Positions 1-7,812 of a DNA stretch of 29,845 nt are shown here, in pieces. Source of the DNA: Caryophanales bacterium UBA6768 (GTDB lineage Bacteria > Bacillota > Bacilli > Bacillales_D > Amphibacillaceae); assembly GCA_002453315.1 (NCBI GenBank), contig DKGO01000196.1, positions 1-29,845 of the forward strand. Direction: 5' to 3'. The notes under the pieces were generated by a model. That model worked only from the letters and a program-made list of their open reading frames with translations, was not told the DNA's origin and searched no databases. Both the position numbers and the translations under genes were made by a program. The number at the start of each line of letters is the position of its first letter. Positions within the stretch are counted from its first letter, which is position 1.

Positions 1-127
1 CCCACCAACTCATTAACCACTCAACATCCTGAAAAATAGTAATTTCACAAAATTCATTTTTCAGTTGCTTCCATTTTGGAATTATGTCTCTTAGAACTTC
101 AATATTATGATGAATTATCGCTTCCAT
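1..127 (-). CDS. Start of an acetyltransferase-like gene (CelD/BcsL or FemAB-like), cut by the window edge
   Basis: A minus-strand reading frame opens at an ATG (127..125) and stays open for 42 codons to the left edge. An AGGGGA ribosome binding site lies 9 bases upstream; an earlier in-frame ATG (136..134) touches that site and is less likely. The visible N-terminus has a Trp-Lys-Gln-Leu stretch near residues 19-22 and ends in FQDVEWLMSWW (residues 32-42). That arrangement, a Trp-x-x-Leu followed by a Phe-Gln-x-x-Glu-Trp and paired tryptophans, is typical of the N-terminus of GNAT-fold proteins of the CelD/BcsL (BioF2-like) group, which often sit in polysaccharide loci. The identification is inferred from this short piece only. 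It lies downstream of the kinase gene after a 296-base gap, so it may have its own promoter. Confidence 0.55.
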   Translation of the reverse strand, partial: MEAIIHHNIEVLRDIIPKWKQLKNEFCEITIFQDVEWLMSWW

Positions 128-423
128 TACTATCATTCCCCTAAGTAATTTATTATTTAAATTAATGCATTGTAGATACTTAAACCATTTAAAGTAATCT
201 TTCAATTAATATCATTAATATCTTACAAATATAATATGGACATACCAGCCTCTTCATGCCATCCGGCATAATTTTAATAAGCTGTCTCCTTATCAGGACA
301 CAGCAATTCAATATTATTTGAAAAATCACCACTAAATCTTAACTAGTAAATGTAAAAAACAATGACATGGATCCAGCAATACACCTTTTATTTTGTTTGT
401 TTTTTAAAAACTTTTTAAGTTGT
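128..423. other. Non-coding gap at the distal end of the locus
   Basis: I see no gene here on either strand. The stretch is very AT-rich. It contains the hairpin at 281-304 and a small perfect inverted repeat, ATGCC/GGCAT with a 4-base loop, at 256-269. Just after the kinase stop codon the minus strand reads AACTT-AAA-AAGTT plus a few T residues, an A/T-only stem that is too weak to call a terminator. The gap probably marks the end of the transcription unit and holds the promoter of the next gene, but no convincing -35/-10 pair was found. Confidence 0.5.
281..304 (-). terminator. Hairpin, possible weak terminator after the kinase gene
   Basis: The arms GCTGTCTCC (281-289) and GGACACAGC (296-304) form a 9-bp stem with one mismatch around a 6-base loop. 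On the minus strand the hairpin is followed by TTATTAAAATT, a poor U-tract. It lies about 120 bases past the last codon of the kinase gene. Its position at the end of the gene run suggests a terminator or an mRNA 3'-end stabiliser, but the tail does not meet the usual intrinsic terminator pattern. Confidence 0.3.
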
Positions 424-1683
424 CTAATTAGTATTTATAATTATCCTCTCAATAGTTTCCAATTGCTTTATTGCAGGTTCTAAATAAATATCATAGTTAT
501 TTCCAAACTCTTTTTTACTTAAAACATTAAACCAAATAACAATTAATGTATAAATGAAAAACAACTTTTCTACGGGATCTAAACAACTTGAGAATTCACC
601 TTGTAGGTATAACTTATTGATGTCATTGAATGAAATTTTAGTCAATGCTAAAAATCCAGTAATATCAAACCATTTTGGCCCCATTCTTGAATTTCCCCAA
701 TCGAGAAGTTTTAATTCCCCACTAGGGATTTTCTGGATGATATTATTCAGTGTTAAATCACCATGTCGAAATGAATAATGTTTATTTGGAAATAATTTTT
801 TATACATTTTATTTTCAAGAATAACCTTTTCTAAACGTTTTATAAGCCGAATTGAATGGGGTGAATAGCCTGTATTCTCCAATTCACTTAATAGTTGATA
901 AATAACTAACCTATTAGGTAATTCCTTATTTATTTCATTAAAATATGCTAAATTACCAAATACACCCACTTCGCTATTGATTACTTTTAAATGATCTAGA
1001 TTTTTAAATTCATCCATTGGGAATAAATGTTTTATATTTGTTTGTTTAATAGAATTTAAAATCTGGGTTATTTCTATAACTTTTTTAATAACTCCATCAT
1101 TAAATTCTGGTATAATCCCTTCAATTTTCTCAGTTGTTATAAAATTCATATTTGTACTACTATCGGATTCTAAATTAATCATTTTGGGAGTAACTTTTTG
1201 TAATCTAGGATGTAGTGGATAGATTTTTGAATAAAAAGTATTTTCTCTCCATCCTGAATTCAAAATTATTTTTGTTAGGTATTTTTTGCTAACTGCAGAG
1301 TGTTCCATAAAGCCAACATTTTCAAACCCACCTAATAATTTATATTCTGATTCTAAATTGTAATTCGAACTAATTTCTTTCTTAATTTCACTGATTGTTT
1401 TGCTAAAGCTATTAAATTGCTCATTTATATACTTTTCTAAGAGCCTATTTTCTAGATCATATTCCTTTAAATTGCGATAACATTCAATTTGTTTTTCATA
1501 AAACCAAAGTTCTTCTGGATAAAGTGCTATGATTCTTTTACCTATATAACTAGCATGTTTCCATTTACTTTTTTTTCTTAACTTATTAAAATAAATTAAA
1601 TTTAATTTATAGAATATTTTGTAAAAGGTAATAATAAATCCATTCTCTTTTAAGGTAATGTACGACTTTTTTACTAATATCAT
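424..1683 (-). CDS. APH/choline-kinase-like phosphotransferase
   Basis: The 419-residue product has a C-terminal kinase fold of the aminoglycoside phosphotransferase/choline kinase superfamily. The catalytic motif HGDLTLNN (about 307-314) supplies the Asp base and Asn, and LLDWGN (about 326-331) supplies the metal-binding Asp. The first ~110 residues are helical and resemble a TPR-like extension (around 40-90), longer than in simple APH proteins. The cellular substrate cannot be read from sequence. In a polysaccharide locus the likely role is phosphorylation of a sugar, choline or other small alcohol used to decorate the polymer; antibiotic resistance is less likely. The ATG has an AGGAG 13 bases upstream, a long spacing. 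It follows the GT2 gene by 41 bases and is the last intact gene of the run. No signal peptide is seen, so it should be cytoplasmic. Confidence 0.72.
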   Translation of the reverse strand: MILVKKSYITLKENGFIITFYKIFYKLNLIYFNKLRKKSKWKHASYIGKRIIALYPEELWFYEKQIECYRNLKEYDLENRLLEKYINEQFNSFSKTISEIKKEISSNYNLESEYKLLGGFENVGFMEHSAVSKKYLTKIILNSGWRENTFYSKIYPLHPRLQKVTPKMINLESDSSTNMNFITTEKIEGIIPEFNDGVIKKVIEITQILNSIKQTNIKHLFPMDEFKNLDHLKVINSEVGVFGNLAYFNEINKELPNRLVIYQLLSELENTGYSPHSIRLIKRLEKVILENKMYKKLFPNKHYSFRHGDLTLNNIIQKIPSGELKLLDWGNSRMGPKWFDITGFLALTKISFNDINKLYLQGEFSSCLDPVEKLFFIYTLIVIWFNVLSKKEFGNNYDIYLEPAIKQLETIERIIINTN

Positions 1684-1724
1684 CCCAACAACAACACTCC
1701 TATTAACATTTAGAGTTTATTTCA

Positions 1725-2705
1725 TTAATTCACTTTAAAGTCCCTTAAAAATTCATATAGCCGTGGATTTATACGAAATAATAACAACATCATTTTTTGC
1801 TTTAAATTTATCTCTTTATGTTTTAAAAGATATACCAATGTACTATCAAAGGTAAATTTTAGTTCTATTAATTCTTTATCAATATTGTTTAGTTTTGATT
1901 TAGCTAAGTAATAGTACCAAAAAAACATTTCCATATAATGTTTTAGGGCCTTTTGATGAATGTTATATTCCTGTTTTTTTCTAAAATATTCCTCTCTATC
2001 TTTTAAAGCATATATTTTATCAAATCTTTTAATATGGAATTCTGAATTCATTTGACTACCACTTCTTTGTACATAGTAATATAATTTTAAATTTGTATAA
2101 ATTACTTTTTTACTGTTATAAAATAGTTTGTGGACAACAGTCTCATCATCATATATATTTCCAATTTCATATTGGATATTATCGAATAAATTTCTTTTAT
2201 ATAATTTATTCCATGGTACAACATTCCTAATATACATAGATTTATTCAAATACATCTGATTTAAAGACTCTATATTGTTAAGTTTCTGCACCTTATATAT
2301 ATTTTCAATCGTATTTAATCTTTGACCACCAACCTCATCCAATTCCCAAAAGTCACACACGACTATATCTGCAACATTAAGGGTAATGGCATTATATAAT
2401 ATTTCGTACATATCCTTTTTCACATAATCATCACTATCAACGAATCCAATATATTTCCCTCTAGCTATATTCAATCCCACATTCCGGGCAGAAGAAACAC
2501 CACCATTTCTTTTATGAATTACGCGAATTCTCTGATCTTTTTTTGCAAACTCATCACATATTTCACCACTTTTATCGGTGGAACCATCATTTACTAAAAT
2601 TAATTCGAAATCCACTAATGTTTGATTTAGTATTGAACGTATACATTTCACTATAAATCTCTCAGTATTAAATATAGGTACGATGATACTTATTTTTATT
2701 TCCAT
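1725..2705 (-). CDS. GT2 family glycosyltransferase
   Basis: This 326-residue GT-A fold enzyme transfers a sugar from a nucleotide donor at the cytoplasmic membrane face. It has the N-terminal ISIIVPIFN strand, the LVNDGSTDKSG nucleotide-binding segment (about 38-47), GGVSSARN (about 68-75) and the metal-binding DSDD (90-93). The C-terminal half is the variable acceptor domain. A strong GGAGG lies 9 bases before the ATG, and directly upstream of that is the terminator at 2720-2747. The gene may therefore be expressed at a lower or separately controlled level from the genes upstream. Sugar specificity is unknown. Confidence 0.88.
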   Translation of the reverse strand: MEIKISIIVPIFNTERFIVKCIRSILNQTLVDFELILVNDGSTDKSGEICDEFAKKDQRIRVIHKRNGGVSSARNVGLNIARGKYIGFVDSDDYVKKDMYEILYNAITLNVADIVVCDFWELDEVGGQRLNTIENIYKVQKLNNIESLNQMYLNKSMYIRNVVPWNKLYKRNLFDNIQYEIGNIYDDETVVHKLFYNSKKVIYTNLKLYYYVQRSGSQMNSEFHIKRFDKIYALKDREEYFRKKQEYNIHQKALKHYMEMFFWYYYLAKSKLNNIDKELIELKFTFDSTLVYLLKHKEINLKQKMMLLLFRINPRLYEFLRDFKVN

Positions 2706-2719
2706 CTACCAATTCCTCC

Positions 2720-2747
2720 AAAAAGAAAAAAACTCTACAATGTAGAG
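2720..2747 (-). terminator. Intrinsic terminator between the PIG-L and GT2 genes
   Basis: On the minus strand the stem CTCTAC/GTAGAG (arms 2742-2747 and 2733-2738, loop of 3) is followed at once by seven T residues, one C and five more T residues. It lies 14 bases past the PIG-L stop codon and just before the ribosome binding site of the next gene. The stem is short (6 bp, three G-C pairs), so it is likely to leak or to be overridden by an antitermination complex. No promoter can be seen between it and the next start codon, which implies that the two distal genes depend on read-through. Confidence 0.7.
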
Positions 2748-2761
2748 ATATGACCTATAAT

Positions 2762-3688
2762 TTATTTTGTAGTTATCCACTCTAAAGAATTAGAATAAAG
2801 ACGATTTCTCTTATTATATAACAGAAATTTCTCTACTAAAACAGCCCAGTCCTTTTTCCTTACCTCAGTATACTCTGCTAACTCTTCCTCAATAAATATT
2901 ATATTTGCCTTTCTATATATTTCCTCTTTATTATATAACTTAGAAACTTTTTGGGATTCATGACAAGTCAACATATACCTTTTTAACATTCTATCATAGT
3001 ATGAAAGTTCTATTTTTATTTCCTCTTCTTGATGAAATGGCATTTTTGGCAAAAATGATGTATTGTTTGACTCTAAGGAATATAAAGAATTATATTCTGC
3101 CCATTCAAAAACATTTTGGAAATTCAATTTGTTACATACGGATTTTATAACTAGGCTTGTCATGTCATGATCAGTGTGTCCCCCTTCAATACAGTGCACA
3201 TATATTTCTCTTGGTTTTACATGTTTTATAATTTTTAAAACATCGTTTGACATTTCTTTTAAATATCGATAAGTACCACCGTCAGGGAACCCTAAGCATA
3301 TGACATTTTGTTTCTTGATTTCTAGTAATTCAAGACCCCGAACTCCTTCTTGATATCTTTTTCTAGCAATATGTTCTGATATTTTTTTTTCTCTTGCCCA
3401 GCTTGGCCCATCCACCCCAGTCCCATCAGTAATATATATAACCATTACACGGTTCCCATTTAATTTGTTCCTTCTTATTATTGTACTTATCCCTATTACT
3501 TCATCATCAGGATGGGAAGCAAAAACTAACATATCAGCCTCTGACAAGGAACTTAGCTCTAAATTTCTACCTATCATCCTTTTTGGATATCTGTATAGTC
3601 CCTTTACATATTCTCTAATTTTAGTGGTTTTTGGTTTTCCGATAACAGCGTAAAAAAAAGCAATTATATACTTCCTAATTAATTGCAA
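2762..3688 (-). CDS. PIG-L/LmbE family deacetylase
   Basis: The 308-residue protein carries the zinc-binding signature of PIG-L/LmbE de-N-acetylases: ASHPDDEV (about 57-64) with the metal-binding His and Asp pair, and the distal HTDHD (171-175). Family members remove the N-acetyl group from GlcNAc-containing lipids, thiols or sugar nucleotides. In this setting it most likely de-N-acetylates an amino sugar of the growing glycan or its lipid-linked precursor. The N-terminal ~50 residues are basic with a short hydrophobic patch (about 7-16), so membrane association is possible. The start is a TTG with GGGGAG 8 bases upstream. It is followed by an intrinsic terminator. Confidence 0.82.
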   Translation of the reverse strand: MQLIRKYIIAFFYAVIGKPKTTKIREYVKGLYRYPKRMIGRNLELSSLSEADMLVFASHPDDEVIGISTIIRRNKLNGNRVMVIYITDGTGVDGPSWAREKKISEHIARKRYQEGVRGLELLEIKKQNVICLGFPDGGTYRYLKEMSNDVLKIIKHVKPREIYVHCIEGGHTDHDMTSLVIKSVCNKLNFQNVFEWAEYNSLYSLESNNTSFLPKMPFHQEEEIKIELSYYDRMLKRYMLTCHESQKVSKLYNKEEIYRKANIIFIEEELAEYTEVRKKDWAVLVEKFLLYNKRNRLYSNSLEWITTK

Positions 3689-3730
3689 TCCTTCAACTCC
3701 CCGTATATAGTATAAATCATTACTATCGAA

Positions 3731-4249
3731 TTATTTGACTTCATTAACTTTTTCTACAATTCTATAAAACTTATTCATTTCATTTCTCGTATCTACCTCC
3801 TCCATACTGAGGTTTTTTATATGTCTTTCCTTTAATACTTTATCATTTAATAAATGTTTAATAGATTTATATAACTCTTCTTCACTGTACTCTACTATTA
3901 ATCCTGTTTTTTCATGGACAATTTGTTCACTTGCACTAGTGTTTGTTGTAATAATAGGTTTGTGTAATGACCTTGCTTCGGCAACTGTAATACAATATGA
4001 CTCAACCTTTGATGTTTGTACATATAATTGACATTCTTTCATATATGGAAATGGATTCTGTTTTAATCCTAACAAAATTAAATCTTGCCCTAGGTGATAG
4101 CAATCTATCATACTATTTATATTTTTTAACACTAATTTGTCCCCGTCCCCTATACAATACCAATGAATACTGTAACCGTCCCTTAGCAACCTATATAAAA
4201 CCCTTGGGATTATTTCTTGTCCTTTTGGCCTACTAATTCTACCAACCGT
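3731..4249 (-). pseudogene. C-terminal fragment of a GT4 glycosyltransferase
   Basis: Only the donor-binding C-terminal lobe of a GT4 enzyme remains. The readable homology begins at TVGRISRPKGQ, immediately after an in-frame TAA (4252..4250), and runs through WYCIGDG, the E-x7-E region SKVESYCITVAEA and a normal C-terminus. The N-terminal acceptor lobe, about 230 residues, is missing, and the fragment abuts the 3' end of the ABC transporter gene. A TTG at 4189 could start a 152-residue product, but no good ribosome binding site precedes it. The residues shared with the intact GT4 at 7813-8991 (WYCIGDG, then ITTNT-x-ASEQI and TGLIV) make it a paralogue of that gene. It has no complete active site and is probably inactive. 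Confidence 0.85.
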
Positions 4250-4287
4250 TTATCCACCTACTGTATAAATTCGATATTCTGTTTGCA

Positions 4288-6069
4288 TCATAATGATTTT
4301 CTTAAAGTTCCCATTTTTAAGCTTACATTTCTATCAACTAATCGGCCTTTACTTAATTTAAATACTGTATCACAATTTTCTATTGTAGTAAGTCTATGAG
4401 CGATAATAATTAACGTTTTTTCCCCTTTTAATCCATCAATTGCTTTCATAATTTCCTTTTCAGTTTCGTTGTCTAAAGATGAAGTGGCTTCGTCCATAAA
4501 TAGTATTTCCGGATTATGATACAATGCTCTAGCAATTCCTATACGTTGTCTTTGCCCACCTGAAAGCTTTACACCATGTTCACCTATTGACGAATTTAAT
4601 TGGTCGGGTAATTCTCTTACAAATTCTTTCAATTGTGCCTGTTCTAAAGCACGCCAAACCTCATGATCATCAATTAAATCATCATTTACTCCGAAGGCAA
4701 CATTTCCACGGATTGTATCATCGGACAAGAAAATAAATTGTGGAATATATCCTATCCTTTGTTGCCAATGGGATAGTTGTTCATTTAATCTCTTTCCATC
4801 CACTAATACTTGTCCTTCCTCTGGTTCAAACAGTCCCAAAATAATATCAACTAAAGTTGTTTTTCCTGCTCCAGAAGGACCTATAAAGGCAACTGATTTT
4901 CCTATTGGGATTGTTAAGGAGATATTTTTTATGGCATATCCATTTTGGTTTGGATAACTAAAACAAACATTCTGCAACTGAATAAAATGTTTAAACTTCC
5001 TTTGACCCTTATTAATTAATGAATTATCACGTTTATTAATTGTTGAATTTGTTTTATTTTGTATTAAATCTTCATAAACGACTTTTAAAGCCGGCTGGTT
5101 ATAACGTATTGTCGTAATTAACGAAACAACCCTAGTAATAGAGGGCATTAGACGAAAAGCAGCCATTGCAAAAAGAGCCATTGTAGAAATAATTTGTGTT
5201 GTGCTCATTCCTTGCAAGATAATGATTAGCATCGTGATTAAAACAATTGATACGAGCATTGTTTCAATAAATATTCTTGGTAAGACATCCAACATTTTCA
5301 TTGTCCGACTATTGTTTGCACGTGTTTGACTATGATTTGTATAAGCCTTAATAAAAAAATTCTCCTTCCCGGAGACCTTTACGTCCTTACTTGCGCCCAA
5401 TCCCTGGTTTACCCACTTAATCATTAGTCCAGTTACCTTCTGTTGCTCGATGCCTAAAATGCTAATTTTTTTTCGCAGTAAGACAAAAAATAAAATAACA
5501 CCTCCACCTAACAAAGTCGCAGCAGTAAGTGTCGCTAAAGGAGTTGCTATTAATAACAGTATTAAAATACAAGTAATAACTAACATTTCCGTTAATAACT
5601 GAAATCCAGATATAATTATACCTTGAAATACACTTGGTACTTCTCCATTTATATTCCTTAATAAAGTTGATGTGTTTCTCTGTATATGAAAAACATATGG
5701 TTTAGTTAAATATTCCCTAAATAATTCACTTGATAATTTAACCTGTTGATTTAAAACTATTCTTAATTGTGCATAGTTAAATAACAACAAATATAAATTT
5801 TTCAAAACAAATATAAATAGTAAAAGTAAAACGGAAAAAATGATAAAATTTGTTGTTGATTGGAATTGAAAAGTACTATATATGTTTAATAGAATCTCTT
5901 GTTCTAGAATCATTTGAGGATTTGCTATAATGCCTACCAATGGAACAATGAGTCCAATACCGACGGTTTCAAATATTGCTGCTATCATCATCATAAAAAA
6001 TAAAACTATCAGTTTCTTCTTCGCCTTATGATCTATTAGTAATAATATCTTTTTAATGACTTCCTTCAT
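4288..6069 (-). CDS. ABC half-transporter, PglK/MsbA-like flippase candidate
   Basis: The product joins a membrane domain of about six helices (residues ~20-330) to a nucleotide-binding domain. Visible ATPase motifs are Walker A GPSGAGKTT (~397-405), the Q-loop, the signature LSGGQ (~502-506), Walker B ILFMDE followed by ATSSLD (~522-532) and the H-loop His (~558). This layout fits exporters that flip lipid-linked oligosaccharides, such as Campylobacter PglK, as well as general MsbA-like exporters. No Wzx/EpsK-type flippase is visible in the window, so the context favours lipid-linked glycan export. I chose the ATG at 6069 (593 residues) because AGGGTGTG precedes it at good spacing; a GTG at 6078 is the alternative. 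The gene is bounded on both sides by broken GT4 genes. Confidence 0.88.
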   Translation of the reverse strand: MKEVIKKILLLIDHKAKKKLIVLFFMMMIAAIFETVGIGLIVPLVGIIANPQMILEQEILLNIYSTFQFQSTTNFIIFSVLLLLFIFVLKNLYLLLFNYAQLRIVLNQQVKLSSELFREYLTKPYVFHIQRNTSTLLRNINGEVPSVFQGIIISGFQLLTEMLVITCILILLLIATPLATLTAATLLGGGVILFFVLLRKKISILGIEQQKVTGLMIKWVNQGLGASKDVKVSGKENFFIKAYTNHSQTRANNSRTMKMLDVLPRIFIETMLVSIVLITMLIIILQGMSTTQIISTMALFAMAAFRLMPSITRVVSLITTIRYNQPALKVVYEDLIQNKTNSTINKRDNSLINKGQRKFKHFIQLQNVCFSYPNQNGYAIKNISLTIPIGKSVAFIGPSGAGKTTLVDIILGLFEPEEGQVLVDGKRLNEQLSHWQQRIGYIPQFIFLSDDTIRGNVAFGVNDDLIDDHEVWRALEQAQLKEFVRELPDQLNSSIGEHGVKLSGGQRQRIGIARALYHNPEILFMDEATSSLDNETEKEIMKAIDGLKGEKTLIIIAHRLTTIENCDTVFKLSKGRLVDRNVSLKMGTLRKSL

Positions 6070-6140
6070 TTGTTTCACACCCTATGAAAATTTTAACTTC
6101 TAATTATTAATACCGATTCATGTTATAAATAAATTTGTTT

Positions 6141-6552
6141 TTAATGACTGATTTCACATTGTAAGTTTCTAGAAGATTGTATTCTGTTATTTTCATCTAC
6201 TAACTTATTAATGGCTTGAGCTAATTCTTCTTTACTTTTTCTTTTAGTCAGGTTTTAACAGTAAATAAATTAAAATCAATATAATTCCTTTTATGATCAT
6301 ACCATTCCTGAATTGATCTTTAACTACCTCTTTTGATGTTCCATTTAATATTTCTTTCATATCCCTATACTCATTTAAAAATATCTGATGAACTCGTTTC
6401 GGAATGAAATCTAAAAACCCCCCACATTTCTCTAACATAAGTATTGTAATGTCGTATTTTTCCTCTGGCATTTCTTCAATCATATTTAAAAGTGCCCTTT
6501 CAGTCCCACCGACATTCATATTGATAATCATGAAAATTACTTTTTTCTTCAT
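6141..6552 (-). pseudogene. GT4 glycosyltransferase with internal deletion and frameshift
   Basis: The first ~98 codons encode a normal GT4 N-terminus of the type beside it (IFMIINMNVGGTERALLNMI, then a G-G-x-L segment). The frame then stops at 6246..6244. In another frame, starting about 6250, the sequence continues as KSKEELAQAINKLVDEN and ends with a TAA at 6143..6141. That piece matches the extreme C-terminal helix region of GT4 enzymes. The simplest reading is an internal deletion of about 250 codons that joined the two ends out of frame. The remaining 102-residue open frame cannot be an active transferase. A GGAAGTGA ribosome binding site is still present, so the remnant may still be translated. 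Confidence 0.8.
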
Positions 6553-6577
6553 TTTTTATTCACTTCCATTACTTAAA

Positions 6578-7768
6578 TCAATTGAATAGTTGATAAAATT
6601 TTTCGATTTCTTCAACATTTCCCTTTTTCTCATTTTGTAAATAGTTTACAATGTTTTGTTTTAACCCTTGATCATGTATTAACTTTTTTATTGATTGCGC
6701 GACTGCTGTTGCATTACGTTCAACAACAAGCCCATTTTTTTCATGTTTCATTTGGTTATAAACAGCATCAAATTTTGTTGTCACTACTGGTATATCAAGC
6801 ATACGAGCTTCAGCAATTGCTATCCCAAATCCTTCAAATCGTGATGTCTGTACATAAATATCAGCATGTTTAAAATATGGATATGGATTTGCTTTTACGC
6901 CTATCAATTTAAAATGCTCCGTTAATTCCATTTCCCGAATAGAAAGTTCCATTTCTTTTTTTAAAGGGCCTTTTCCTAATACATACCATCTGAAATGTAC
7001 CCCTTCATCTTTAAGTAATTTGCATGCTTCTAGTGCAACATCATATCCTTTTTGATGAGCAAGTCTTCCAACTGTTAAAATTCTAACCCCATCAAAATTA
7101 TCCCTATAACTATTCCCGATTTCTGCCATATTAGCAATAAAACTGGGATTATTAATATCATATAAAATTGTTATTTTATCTTTATAATCTGGAAAGGAAT
7201 CTAAAAAAACTTCTTTTGTTGACTCAGATACAGCCACAATTTGATGATAACGATCATAGAATTCTGATTGGAACTTTCTTATATTTTCATCAGGTTTAAA
7301 TGTTACATTTACCCAAGCTATTTTCTTATTTGCTTTTACTTTATCCATGACATAATAAGTAGGAACACCTTGAGCATAACTGATAGCAATATCATATTGA
7401 CTCGGATTGTTTTCAATAACACTTGCAATTTTTTTCCAATAGATAATTGCCTTTTCCGGATTACTATATTTTTTGCTTCTAATCTTAATTGTATATGACA
7501 TTCTGGATATTAACTTTTTAATTTCACCTTTAAATACAGCCTGTTTTACAGAGTCCATTAAGTTTAAATTTGAAAAATCTGTATATTTCAATGACTTCAA
7601 AACATTTACTTCTTTTGGTATTAACTTTTCCAGTTCATGACCATAAGCAAACAATTGTAAATCAACTGAGTATTTCTTATAATTAAGCAAGTTTAGTAAT
7701 GTTACAAGGCTTTTTTCGGCACCGGCAAAATCTAAAGAATCAATGACAAACAAAATCCTCTTTTTCAC
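6578..7768 (-). CDS. GT4 family glycosyltransferase
   Basis: This 396-residue GT-B fold, retaining-type transferase has the N-terminal loop DFAGAEKSL (~13-21), a mid-protein VAVSESTK, the donor-lobe opening LTVGRLAHQKG and the E-x7-E segment SRFEGFGIAIAEA. It would add one sugar to the lipid-linked acceptor at the cytoplasmic membrane face. The start is a GTG, with a GAGG about 14 bases upstream, so initiation may be weak. It belongs to a run of related GT4 genes (the intact 7813-8991 and 14881-16059, and the broken 6141-6552 and 3731-4249), which suggests local duplication. Donor and acceptor sugars are unknown. Confidence 0.87.
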   Translation of the reverse strand: MKKRILFVIDSLDFAGAEKSLVTLLNLLNYKKYSVDLQLFAYGHELEKLIPKEVNVLKSLKYTDFSNLNLMDSVKQAVFKGEIKKLISRMSYTIKIRSKKYSNPEKAIIYWKKIASVIENNPSQYDIAISYAQGVPTYYVMDKVKANKKIAWVNVTFKPDENIRKFQSEFYDRYHQIVAVSESTKEVFLDSFPDYKDKITILYDINNPSFIANMAEIGNSYRDNFDGVRILTVGRLAHQKGYDVALEACKLLKDEGVHFRWYVLGKGPLKKEMELSIREMELTEHFKLIGVKANPYPYFKHADIYVQTSRFEGFGIAIAEARMLDIPVVTTKFDAVYNQMKHEKNGLVVERNATAVAQSIKKLIHDQGLKQNIVNYLQNEKKGNVEEIEKFYQLFN

Positions 7769-7812
7769 TTTTTATTTATCATCCTCTATTTAATTAGTGA
7801 TATTAAATTGAA

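Noticed and set aside
176..205. Possible promoter (TTGAAA as -35) before the left-edge gene
   Set aside because: At 17-18 bases spacing the -10 position reads TAAGTA or AAGTAT, too poor a match to report as a promoter.
409..430. A/T-only hairpin after the kinase stop codon as a terminator
   Set aside because: The stem is AACTT/AAGTT with a three-base loop and almost no G-C pairs; the T run after it is short and followed by A residues.
3731..4189. A functional 152-residue glycosyltransferase from TTG 4189
   Set aside because: GT4 homology continues upstream of this codon to an in-frame stop at 4252, the acceptor lobe is missing, and no ribosome binding site precedes the TTG.
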